Shown here: positions 34,224 to 42,988 of the stretch, piece after piece
Numbering within the stretch: the first letter of the stretch is position 1
Layout: the number at the start of each line of letters is the position of its first letter
Assembly (NCBI GenBank): GCA_022843805.1
Contig: JALHMY010000018.1
Span: forward strand, 1 to 64,000
Source: Fuerstiella sp.
GTDB taxonomy: Bacteria; Planctomycetota; Planctomycetia; Planctomycetales; Planctomycetaceae
Reading direction: 5' to 3'
Length of the DNA: 64,000 nucleotides
The notes under the pieces: model-generated
What the model was told of the DNA's origin: nothing
Databases searched by the model: none
What the model saw: only the letters and a program-made list of their open reading frames with translations
Program-made: the position numbers and the translations under genes

Positions 34224-35027
34224 ATGGTTGTGCATGAACCTGCATTTACAAGATGGCTGGACTGTCTGTCTGGTTTTCCGCTTGCTGGTGTTGAGGCGTC
34301 GATCAAACTCTCGGCCAGGGGGATTTGCACCGACCGCTTTCTCGCGTCTATCGAACGCCGCAGTTTTGACTGGGAAAGATTCCGCAGTCTCTGTCTGTCC
34401 ATGCAGCTTCCCGAGCAGAATCTTGTAACGCTCAGTGAAGCCTTCGGCGAGGCTAATCAGGTTGGTTTCGGTTTTGAGGCGGAACAGTCCCGCGTTGTGT
34501 ACAAGCTGTATTTTGAGTTCTGGGATCGCTTAGTTCGTGAAATTCGCACCGATCCGCGAAATGTCACGCCGCGTCCTCTGCATTTAGGCCTCAAATGGGA
34601 ACCTGAGGTTCCTGGCCGGGTCATTGCAGCCACATACACCTGTTTCCCTTTGCTATCGATCGGCGGGATCCTGAACCGCCTCTCAGCGTTCCCCGACTCA
34701 GGCAGCGTTTCACTGCAAACGACGAAAAAAGTGATCAGTCGCGCCGCGACTCAGCTGCGAAATGACTCATTCATTTACCTCGAAGCGGGTGAAGAATGCA
34801 CCAGCAGACGTTCATATGATCTGAATCTCTATAAGGCAAAATGTCGGGTGCACAAGATGCTCGATCTTCTGGACGCCGCCCGGGCCGGTTACGGCCTGCC
34901 TGTGCAGGCAGCACGTCAGCTGGAGACTGCCGCCGAACAGCCACTTGGACACATCGGTGGTGGTCAGGGAAGGGATGGAAACGACTATCTGACGGTCTAC
35001 TACGAAATCAACCACCTGCCGGGCTGA
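34224..35027 (+). CDS. Conserved-looking protein of unknown function beside sapC
   Basis: Predicted 267 residues from the ATG at 34224; the ORF track uses an in-frame GTG at 34215, and neither start has a good ribosome binding site. It begins 82 bases after sapC on the same strand. No signal peptide or membrane segment is visible. Features include K-L-Y-F-E-F-W-D-R-L near residue 90, an L-G-L-K-W-E-P segment, a long middle part with S-I-G-G-I-L-N-R-L, and a strongly patterned end: G-H-I-G-G-G-x-G-R-D-G-N-D-Y-L-T-V-Y-Y-E. The even composition and the compact motif at the end argue for a real soluble enzyme or binding protein rather than a shadow ORF. I do not recognise the family. Position suggests a partner of sapC and the giant gene. 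Confidence 0.7.
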   Translation: MVVHEPAFTRWLDCLSGFPLAGVEASIKLSARGICTDRFLASIERRSFDWERFRSLCLSMQLPEQNLVTLSEAFGEANQVGFGFEAEQSRVVYKLYFEFWDRLVREIRTDPRNVTPRPLHLGLKWEPEVPGRVIAATYTCFPLLSIGGILNRLSAFPDSGSVSLQTTKKVISRAATQLRNDSFIYLEAGEECTSRRSYDLNLYKAKCRVHKMLDLLDAARAGYGLPVQAARQLETAAEQPLGHIGGGQGRDGNDYLTVYYEINHLPG

Positions 35028-35060
35028 GAGAGAGCCATTCGCCATGATGATCGCCCTCTC

Positions 35061-35198
35061 TGGACTGCGGCAGCCTGCTGCCGCTTTCGAGTCGACAGCC
35101 TGCTGTGGACTCCCACTTTAAACTTGTAGGACCCATGGAGCCTCTGATTTGGCAGCAGGCTGCCTGCATCAAAGCGGCAGCAGGCTGCCGCAGTCCAG
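35061..35198. repeat. Perfect 28-nt inverted repeat with 82-nt spacer
   Basis: Left arm 35061-35088 starts CTGGACTGCGGCAGCCTGCT; right arm 35171-35198 is its exact reverse complement, ending GGCTGCCGCAGTCCAG. The spacer holds further GCAGCAGGCTG and CAGCCTGCTG half-sites. It sits between the convergent gene pair (unknown + strand gene and kinase relic on the - strand), where it could act as a bidirectional terminator or be a mobile palindromic repeat (REP/MITE-like). Confidence 0.9.
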
Positions 35199-35252
35199 GG
35201 GGGCGGATCCGCCAGACCACGCTCTCACACCGACTATTGCCTCGTCAATGCC

Positions 35253-35648
35253 TTATTGGTTCTTCCGAGGAACCGAGGTTTGGGACACGACAAGATCGTC
35301 CGCTGGTGTCGCGGCATCACGTCCGTCCAGGACAGGCAGTATTGCAGTGAACGTACTGCGCTGACCTTCTCCATAACCTGCCGCCCTGACTGAGCCGCCA
35401 TGCATTTCCACCAGCCCTCGGACAAGTGACAACAATTCGAGACAGTGATCCTCGGTGACAAGTTCGAGCGGCAGTGAGAAAATCCTTGCCAGACTGGAAT
35501 CCCCAAAGAATCGATCTTCGCAGATGTCCCAACTCCATGTCCCAATCGCGGCCCCGGCCAGTGCCGCCTCCATTCTGGAGCGGATATCACGCAACTCGAT
35601 TTCTGCCTGAGTCATTTCCTCTGCCATTTTTTCCTCAAGCTCGGTCAA
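35253..35648 (-). pseudogene. Histidine-kinase relic: PAS start fused in frame to the end of the ATPase domain
   Basis: The readable frame gives about 131 residues, starting at a TTG but open further upstream. The first part is a coiled coil (LTELEEKMAEEMTQAEIEL) leading into the opening of a PAS domain (AIGTWSWDICEDRFFGDSSLARIF). It then jumps directly to the final part of a HATPase_c domain: LSLVRGLVEMHGGSVRA and RSTFTAILPVL. The rest of the PAS domain, the phosphoacceptor histidine (DHp) helix and the N and G1 boxes are missing, so it cannot be a working kinase. It lies downstream of the 2,398-residue gene on the same strand and about 55 bases from a perfect inverted repeat. Confidence 0.75.
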
Positions 35649-35709
35649 TTTTCTCTGTGCGGCATTCGAATTGCTGGAATAAGGAGCCCGAGTGCCGGTT
35701 TCTTGTTTG

Positions 35710-38700
35710 TTATTGAACTGAATTCGGTGTTTCCGTGTTCAGCGTCTGATGCTTTGTTGTTGCAATTGCCAGTAAGGACGCGATGCTGATGAGCAGAGTG
35801 AGTACCACGAATGTCCGCCACAGGTTCAGTCTGAGCTTTGAGACGAAGTCGAGTTCAAGGTCCAGCGGTGAATTTTCGGCAACCTGTACAGTCCTGCCAA
35901 AGGTATACACTTCGCCTTCTTCAGGCAAACTGATGATGATGGCCTGAGGAGCGGGATCGGTGGTATGCTGATGCTGTACGAGTCGGGCGGCAATCTGCTG
36001 CAGGATCGTGTTGTCTTCGATTGTATTGCCGCGCAGCAATTCACTGAGCTGCTGCGGACGGAAATTCAGCTGATCCTGCTGCAGCACCGGGTTGTCGGCT
36101 GCTGCCTGGCGAAGTTGTTCATTGTCAACGTGATCGGCGTCATTTCGACTGTTATCCAGATACAGACGCTGACGGCGCGTATTCAGGCCGACGATCGCCT
36201 GCTGAGTCTGAAGATTCTCCAGCTGGACACGAGCGTCTTCATTCGATGCGGCGTCGAGCGCGTATTGATTGGCGACACTGTTGAGGGCCCAGCGAGCTTT
36301 GCTCTGTTCGCCGGCCTGGAGCAGCTGATTTGCCTGCTCAAGAAGCTGAGTCGCCTGCTGTGCCTGCATCCGGCGTTTACCACTCGCCATTGACAGATAC
36401 GAATCACGGTCATAACTCTTCTGATTCGTCTGGCTGATCAGTTCCAGATTGCCATCATTGTCGTTCAGCTCAAAACCCCTGGGAGCGATGACATTCCATA
36501 GAATGTTCTCCAGTGGTACATTCAGCTGAGGGCTGCTCAGTTTCAGATGGCTTAACTGATTACCCGGGACAGAATAGACGAATCGAACCTGAGCGGTGCG
36601 ATCGTCGATTCCCGGAAGGATGTAGAATTGCCAGGCATTCGTCGTACCGCCCTGCCGAATGGAATTCACACTTTCACCGTTGACAAAAATACTGAATAAT
36701 TCGCCGCCTTTCGGCAGACCGACACTTAGGCTGCTTCGCTGAATGACTTCCATTGTCACGTCGGCCGAGGTCAGCTGATCCCCGGTTGGAGACAGCACCG
36801 TCGTCAGCGATCCCTGGGCCACGCGAAGCTTGAGCGCATCTGCAAGCGAATGGCGTTTTGCGTGGATTTTTAACACACTGGGGGGAACAACCGCTCGGAA
36901 GGCAAGGGATGGCGCTGTGCGATTTTCTGATTCGCGCAGAGGCTGCGGTACTGTATTCCAGTCGATCCTCTGCCATCCCTGAGTCAAAACGTCGTGTTCC
37001 AGCTCCAGTCGACCTCCGGCACGGACCGCGAAGTAGTACGAAACCTGGCGAGCCTGAGGAAATCCTGCCGGATTCAGAGTTTCCTCTTCGTTCGTACGCT
37101 CCCCTCGCCGCTCATATTCGATTCGAAACTGAAGTTTGCCGACGACTCGACGCTTGAACTGAACTTCCCAGGTGTCTGAATCGGGAGCGGTCCTGACGAG
37201 ATCGCTGACCGAGCTGCCACTGGCGCGAAGTGTCCTGATTTCGTCTTCGCTGTTGACTGGCAGTATCACGCGCAATGCACTGACCGATGCGTTCTGGACG
37301 TTAAAGTTTGCGATCAGGGCCGATCGGGTCTGGCCTTCTCTAAGGGTAATCTCGTGCAATACCTGGCCGGTCACCCACGGTTCCAGTTTCTCAATGCCGA
37401 GTGTCAGATTCCAGTCGCGCTGCAATATTCGAAACGCCAGAGCACCCTGTGCAGCGCCGCCCACTTCGCGCGGATCGGTTTCAGAGACGTTCTGGCGTGC
37501 CACAGTCCTTAACCGCAGTCCCGTCACAGGGCGGACGACCATTTCACCAGTCTGGCGTGTTGCCTCGTTGAGTTCGAAGCGTGGAACTGCCCATTCAGCA
37601 ACGTCCGCAGGAGCGGCTCCGGACAAAGACAGTGTGAACGACTGTGAGCCGATCGTCTTTCCATTCAGATGCAGAATAATCTGTCGTCTTCCGTCTTCGG
37701 TGAGCTCGGCCCAGTGGTGTAGGGCCGCGCCAGAGAGAGATTCGACTTCCAGCCCGTCAGGCAGCGGAAAGCTCAGCTGAAACAATCCGGCACGCGAGAT
37801 CTCAACGGCGAAGTTAACGGCAAGGACCGCTCGTTCTTCACCAAGAGACAATACCTGCCTGCTGATGACGCGAACTTCCGAAGCAACCGGTGCAACTCGC
37901 ACGGCCATTTCTCCCCCATCGGCGCCGTAACGATAAACGCGATGCAGCACCGCCTGTGGATTCGTTATCAGGCTGGCATCGAAGTCGCCCAGATTGACGG
38001 CGGACATCACGTTCGCTTCCAGCGTCTCCGGTTGTGCTTCAGGGCCGAACGCGATCGCAACCAGGCCAACTTCCCCATTCGCTCCAACGACTCGCAGAGG
38101 AGCGAGACTGACGTCCGCTGGCAGTGGATCGAGTCCTCGCTGGGTTTCTATCATGATTTCGAACGCCAGTGACTGAGCCGGCTCAAGCTGCAGCGCCAGT
38201 CCGCCGCTGTCTGCATCGAACTGCCATGAACCAACCGGTCCGGCGACTGCACTCACCGTCAACCCCCGGGGAACAAGCAGGTTCAGGACGCTGATCTGTC
38301 CCTGAGACGTTCGGATATTTATACGATGACGACCGTCAACCACACCAGGGCCAGGCAAAAAGAGATTCGATGCCTCAACAAAGAACTGAGTCTTTTCGGC
38401 AGTAACATCACGAGCCTTTGGTTTGAGCACGAGAATTGCCGCACCCGGAGAAAGCAGCACTCTGGCGCGGGTTGTATCGCCGTCTGCCGGCAACTGTTCG
38501 ATTCTGACGGCCGTCGAACCACTCACATCCCATCCGGCTTCGTCGAAGGCCAGGTCAATCTGCTGAAGAGCCGCTGTGCCTGTCAAAACCGGTAATCCTT
38601 CCATCGGCCTGATCGCTTCCAGCTGATATTCGAACGTCGCTTTGAATCGCATCGCCCTCTTCGGCATTGAATCTTCAGGCGGGTTTGCTTCTTCCGCGAG

Positions 38701-41700
38701 CGGAATGCTGAGGACATAAATGGGGCCCTCTCCGGATACTTCATGTTTCGAAAGCCGCAGTCCGTCACCTTCGAAATGTGTCAGAACGGCCGGCGATTTG
38801 AGCAGTACAAAGCGATCTCCAGGTTTCCCCGTCAGCATGATTGCTCCTTTCGCCTTCAGACGGGAGTCCTGATGAGTTACCTGCCACTCCTGCGTTAAGG
38901 AATCAGCTGTTTCAAAATCGTCCGGAGAATTCGCTGCGCAAACGCCCGTTCCTGAAAACGCGATGGCGACGAGGATGATCATTGCTGTAGCCGGACCTGG
39001 GGACGCACTGCCCTGCCCGCCCGATTCGGAATTCGCCTGATCCTGCTTTAACCGTTTCTGCGCCCTCCGTCGTTCCGCCATCTGACGCATCCGGTGAACG
39101 ACATCACGGAATAATTCAATCGCCGGTCGGAAGAACAGCAGAATCAGGATCATCAATGCCAGCAATCCGTAGAACCACGGTGCTCCGTCGCCCTGAACCA
39201 GCACACCCAAAACAATCAGAAGAATGCTACTGATACGAATCACCAGCCTTAGCCGCGCAACTCGCATCCGAAGAGACCCCACGATGAGGGCGAAGCCGGC
39301 CAGCAAAACCCCAAGCCCCGTCCACGAGAGATTGATTTGCCAGAGCGGAATATTGTTGACTCCCAGTTCAACCGTTTCACCGGCCGAAAGTATTGGAAGA
39401 CTTAGTTGCAGCGGCTCCGGCAATCCCGTTTGCGCAAACGCCAGCTGAGCCGCTCGACAACAGACAAAAATGGCGACTGCCAGACTTAGCAACCCCAGGA
39501 TCCGCCCACCAAACGAGGTGTCGCGTAAACGGATTCCAAAGAGGGTGAATATCCCGATGATGCACAGCGAGACGATCCCGTGTCTGGCAACCCATTCAAA
39601 ACCCGTCGGACGCCTGACTGGTACTGGTGGCGAAACTTTTCCACTGACTGGTACCAAAACGTGTTTTTCGTCACCGGAGATATTCCACTGTGTCTTAAGT
39701 ACAGGTGCAAAGACGACCGGTAAGGAGAGCTGCGGATGTGAACTCGACACCGCCGGTTTCCCCAGACGCAAACTGACTTCAATCGGAATGTTGGGGTCTG
39801 AGCCCCCTGGCAGCGGAATCAGCGTATCGTCGTCTGCCTGCCGCGCAGTGACGGGCTGACCATTTACGGAAACTGCCCAAAGCCGCACAGGATCATCGGG
39901 GATCCTGATTCTAAATGTGCGCTGTCCACGTGATTTGACGAAATACAGCACATCGGTCACCAGTTCCCCGTCCTGGGAAACACGACTGTTCGCCTCAGAG
40001 AATTCGACCAGCTGCGTGACCGTTGTTCCAGGCTCAAACCAGCTGACCTTCAGATTCAGGTCGAATGGACGATCGGTGTACTGCCATGTTCCCAATGGAG
40101 GCGCTGTGCTCAGCAAACGGAACTCTGCCGGCAATTCCAGCGGGTCAAGTTTTAACATATCATCGGACATCGTTACCGTTTCAATTTCCACCTGCATCGG
40201 ACTGACGACCTGCACATAGCCACGTTCACCCTGCACGCCGGCTGGCGAAATCTGGCCCGCCTGGAACGTGTTTCGGCTACCGTCAGGTTTCTCTTCGAAA
40301 GTCACCAGCAGTGTGTAAGCACCCATTACGGGCTGATGCAGTGAAACGATCAGCGTGTCCGCTTCCCTTCGCCACGTTCGAATACTCTGGCCATCAACCA
40401 TCACGTTGCCCATCACTTCGGGGACGGCAATCTTCCATTCGGAAACGGGAGCACCTGTGACAAAGTAGTTGATCAGAACACTGCCATACACAGTTTCCTG
40501 GCTCAGTGAATAGAGATGAAACACATCCGACTGAACGCTGCGCTCGAGAGATTCAACCTGCATCGTCGCTGACCAGCCCGGTTCACGCATACGATATGCC
40601 TGCTGCAAATTTGGGAACGGTTTCGGAAACCAGGACAGAGGCTTCTCCACGAGCAATTCTGTTTGTCCGGCGGAAACTCGAAATCCCGGGGCACCTGCGA
40701 TCCCGATATCGCCGCGTACCGATTTTGCGCCCGGAAATTCAATTCGCGGCAGAATCCAGTTTCCTGCTGCGGCAGCTTCGCCCTTTTCCAGTTGCAGCGT
40801 TACCAGTTGCCGTCCCAAAACATCCTGACCAAATATGACTTTCAGATTGCGACGACCATTGCTGACCGTCGATGCGGCGATGTAATCCGCAACATTTGCT
40901 CCCGTAACCGAGACGACAGAATAGTCCGATGGAATGTCGAAATCCCACTGACGGATTGCCGCCTCGCGAACATCGAGTTCAATATCCGCACTGATCAAAC
41001 GATCTGTCTCGGACAGCTGATAAACAACAAGCTCTGAAACACTGACCTCCGGTTCAATACTGTCCGCAATGACTGTGAACGAATAGTCGGAAGCTGGAAA
41101 GCGGTAAACAAAAACCTGACGCGACTCAATGGCGTCTCCCGGAAACTGGTCCGGAGACAACTGAGTCAATCCGCTCAGTGCAGTCGGTTCCAGCCGCACG
41201 GATCCATGGTTCGAAAGCCGGAGGTAGCCGGAATGCCGGATCGCGCCAATCGGAGACAATCTTAAACCGTCAATACGTACGGGAAACGCGCCCAGTGGAG
41301 TCTGACTGCGAATGCTGATCTGACTTGTGCCAGTGATTGCCTGGCTGAGAGTTGCTTCCAGAATTCGGTTGCCATCCTGATCGCTGACGTTCCAGCCGAC
41401 AATGTTGCTCCCCTGGACATCGAGAATTTCACCGGGACCCTGCAACAGAATGCGAAACGATTTAAGTTCGCCCTGAAGCACCTGATAGTCGATCTGGTGA
41501 TCCTGACGCAGAAGCCCGGCGCCAGCTTTCGAGTCAATTCGGCCGGTGGTGGAAAAGAAGAGTTTTCCCTCGCCGGTTTGAAGAGCTGTTTTCCAGTTCA
41601 GCTTCGCTCGGCCTGTTGCCGGCAGAAATCCCAGCCAGTTTTGATTGTCTCGCATCGGCACCACCGATTCCTGGTCTCGCTGAAATTCAAGGTCTTCTGC

Positions 41701-42906
41701 AAGTCCGGTCAGCGTCAACGGAACGATTGCACTGGCGGCGATGGTGAAATCCATGCTTCGACTGTTGGCCGTGGGTGTGCTCAGGGACGCGACAAAGTCC
41801 AATACAACTGGAAACAAACCCGCTTCGGAGAAAACCAGCCTGTAAACCGGCTGACCATTTTCTGTCATGAGCCTCAGACGATACGCGGCATTGTCCGGCA
41901 TCTCGCTGACCGCCACGCTGCCCGCGAGAATAGTGATTTCTGCATTCGGCTCGGTGACATGTGCCATACCGCGAAACTGAAAATTAACTGAATTGCCATT
42001 GGTATGGACGTCGCCGTTCAGCGCCGTATCCCTCAGCTCAACCGGACTCGGAGATGCACCCGCTCGTTTCAGCATCAGCCTGATCCGGCCTCCTGTCGCG
42101 GTTTGAAAACGGCTGATCTTCGCCTCGGAAGCCGTGGCACTGGAATCAAGCGGCGCAAATCCTGTGGCTTCCGTGACGACTCCTTCAACTCCTGAAGCAT
42201 ATTGAAGATTCACGATCGAGTTGAATCCAACCGAATCTCCTGGTGTCAGGTGAGTCAGGTCAGTTTCGACGGAGCTTTTGATGTCAAATTTGCGTGAACG
42301 AGTGCTGATCCTCACATTGAACTCTGCAACTTTCTCCCGGGCGTGCAAGTCGAGGAAGCGCCGGACACCTTCCTGACGTACCGACCACGACTTCAGACCT
42401 TCACCCTGTACGTCGACAATGGTGTCGTCGCCGACAATTCCAAAGCTTACTGTTTTTGCATCTCCCTGTACGACTTTAATCGCGACATCAATAACCTGCT
42501 CAATCGACTCCGGTCCGGCCTGGCCGTTCGCACTGGCGGTGGCCGTATAAAACACCGGTGGCTTAGGAAGCTGACCACGAGCTTCCACGACAATGGTCCC
42601 TGTTCCGTCGTTGCCAATGGAACTGCTGATGCTGGCATCGGTCAGCCGGGAAGTCTCTTCGGCTGCCTGGTTACGGGCTGCCTGGTTCGGGGTTTCAGGG
42701 GCCGCGGCAGCAGTCTCCGCGGCAGCGGCAGGCTCGACCGTTTCAGCAGGCGTCCCGGGATCGGCAGGCGGGACAGTCGTCGTCGGCGTGTCCGGTTCAG
42801 CGGCAGTCTCCTGCACTTCATCCTGCGCTTTGCCGGAGATGCTGATCAGGGCAATCAGGACAACAGGGAAGAGTAATTTCAACAGAGACGATGTTACGTT
42901 CCGCAT
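35710..42906 (-). CDS. Very large membrane protein with two related extracytoplasmic halves (about 2,398 residues)
   Basis: I start at the ATG at 42906, which gives a signal peptide (MRNVTSSLLKLLFPVVLIAL), rather than the TTG at 42936. An Ala/Pro/Glu/Thr-rich linker follows (about 26-90). Residues about 100-1095 are beta-sandwich-like. A membrane belt at about 1104-1265 contains several helices (IVSLCIIGIFTLFGI, LGLLSLAVAIFVCC, GVLLAGFALIVGSL, ISSILLIVLGVLV, FYGLLALMILILLFF), then a basic segment, then another hydrophobic helix near 1306 (AMIILVAIAFSGTGVCA). A second large beta-rich part (about 1320-2350) resembles the first, ending with a Gln-rich helical stretch and a last membrane helix (about 2359-2383). 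The VWA gene ends 82 bases upstream on the same strand, preceded by the sigma factor, so it is probably the third gene of that operon. No enzymatic motif recognised; likely envelope sensor or scaffold. Confidence 0.7.
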   Translation of the reverse strand: MRNVTSSLLKLLFPVVLIALISISGKAQDEVQETAAEPDTPTTTVPPADPGTPAETVEPAAAAETAAAAPETPNQAARNQAAEETSRLTDASISSSIGNDGTGTIVVEARGQLPKPPVFYTATASANGQAGPESIEQVIDVAIKVVQGDAKTVSFGIVGDDTIVDVQGEGLKSWSVRQEGVRRFLDLHAREKVAEFNVRISTRSRKFDIKSSVETDLTHLTPGDSVGFNSIVNLQYASGVEGVVTEATGFAPLDSSATASEAKISRFQTATGGRIRLMLKRAGASPSPVELRDTALNGDVHTNGNSVNFQFRGMAHVTEPNAEITILAGSVAVSEMPDNAAYRLRLMTENGQPVYRLVFSEAGLFPVVLDFVASLSTPTANSRSMDFTIAASAIVPLTLTGLAEDLEFQRDQESVVPMRDNQNWLGFLPATGRAKLNWKTALQTGEGKLFFSTTGRIDSKAGAGLLRQDHQIDYQVLQGELKSFRILLQGPGEILDVQGSNIVGWNVSDQDGNRILEATLSQAITGTSQISIRSQTPLGAFPVRIDGLRLSPIGAIRHSGYLRLSNHGSVRLEPTALSGLTQLSPDQFPGDAIESRQVFVYRFPASDYSFTVIADSIEPEVSVSELVVYQLSETDRLISADIELDVREAAIRQWDFDIPSDYSVVSVTGANVADYIAASTVSNGRRNLKVIFGQDVLGRQLVTLQLEKGEAAAAGNWILPRIEFPGAKSVRGDIGIAGAPGFRVSAGQTELLVEKPLSWFPKPFPNLQQAYRMREPGWSATMQVESLERSVQSDVFHLYSLSQETVYGSVLINYFVTGAPVSEWKIAVPEVMGNVMVDGQSIRTWRREADTLIVSLHQPVMGAYTLLVTFEEKPDGSRNTFQAGQISPAGVQGERGYVQVVSPMQVEIETVTMSDDMLKLDPLELPAEFRLLSTAPPLGTWQYTDRPFDLNLKVSWFEPGTTVTQLVEFSEANSRVSQDGELVTDVLYFVKSRGQRTFRIRIPDDPVRLWAVSVNGQPVTARQADDDTLIPLPGGSDPNIPIEVSLRLGKPAVSSSHPQLSLPVVFAPVLKTQWNISGDEKHVLVPVSGKVSPPVPVRRPTGFEWVARHGIVSLCIIGIFTLFGIRLRDTSFGGRILGLLSLAVAIFVCCRAAQLAFAQTGLPEPLQLSLPILSAGETVELGVNNIPLWQINLSWTGLGVLLAGFALIVGSLRMRVARLRLVIRISSILLIVLGVLVQGDGAPWFYGLLALMILILLFFRPAIELFRDVVHRMRQMAERRRAQKRLKQDQANSESGGQGSASPGPATAMIILVAIAFSGTGVCAANSPDDFETADSLTQEWQVTHQDSRLKAKGAIMLTGKPGDRFVLLKSPAVLTHFEGDGLRLSKHEVSGEGPIYVLSIPLAEEANPPEDSMPKRAMRFKATFEYQLEAIRPMEGLPVLTGTAALQQIDLAFDEAGWDVSGSTAVRIEQLPADGDTTRARVLLSPGAAILVLKPKARDVTAEKTQFFVEASNLFLPGPGVVDGRHRINIRTSQGQISVLNLLVPRGLTVSAVAGPVGSWQFDADSGGLALQLEPAQSLAFEIMIETQRGLDPLPADVSLAPLRVVGANGEVGLVAIAFGPEAQPETLEANVMSAVNLGDFDASLITNPQAVLHRVYRYGADGGEMAVRVAPVASEVRVISRQVLSLGEERAVLAVNFAVEISRAGLFQLSFPLPDGLEVESLSGAALHHWAELTEDGRRQIILHLNGKTIGSQSFTLSLSGAAPADVAEWAVPRFELNEATRQTGEMVVRPVTGLRLRTVARQNVSETDPREVGGAAQGALAFRILQRDWNLTLGIEKLEPWVTGQVLHEITLREGQTRSALIANFNVQNASVSALRVILPVNSEDEIRTLRASGSSVSDLVRTAPDSDTWEVQFKRRVVGKLQFRIEYERRGERTNEEETLNPAGFPQARQVSYYFAVRAGGRLELEHDVLTQGWQRIDWNTVPQPLRESENRTAPSLAFRAVVPPSVLKIHAKRHSLADALKLRVAQGSLTTVLSPTGDQLTSADVTMEVIQRSSLSVGLPKGGELFSIFVNGESVNSIRQGGTTNAWQFYILPGIDDRTAQVRFVYSVPGNQLSHLKLSSPQLNVPLENILWNVIAPRGFELNDNDGNLELISQTNQKSYDRDSYLSMASGKRRMQAQQATQLLEQANQLLQAGEQSKARWALNSVANQYALDAASNEDARVQLENLQTQQAIVGLNTRRQRLYLDNSRNDADHVDNEQLRQAAADNPVLQQDQLNFRPQQLSELLRGNTIEDNTILQQIAARLVQHQHTTDPAPQAIIISLPEEGEVYTFGRTVQVAENSPLDLELDFVSKLRLNLWRTFVVLTLLISIASLLAIATTKHQTLNTETPNSVQ

Positions 42907-42988
42907 GGGGGTAATTTCCGTGTCTATAGCTGACAATGTTCTATCGAAGCCGCACGGCGTCGCGGTTCGCCTGAGACAAAATGGGAAC

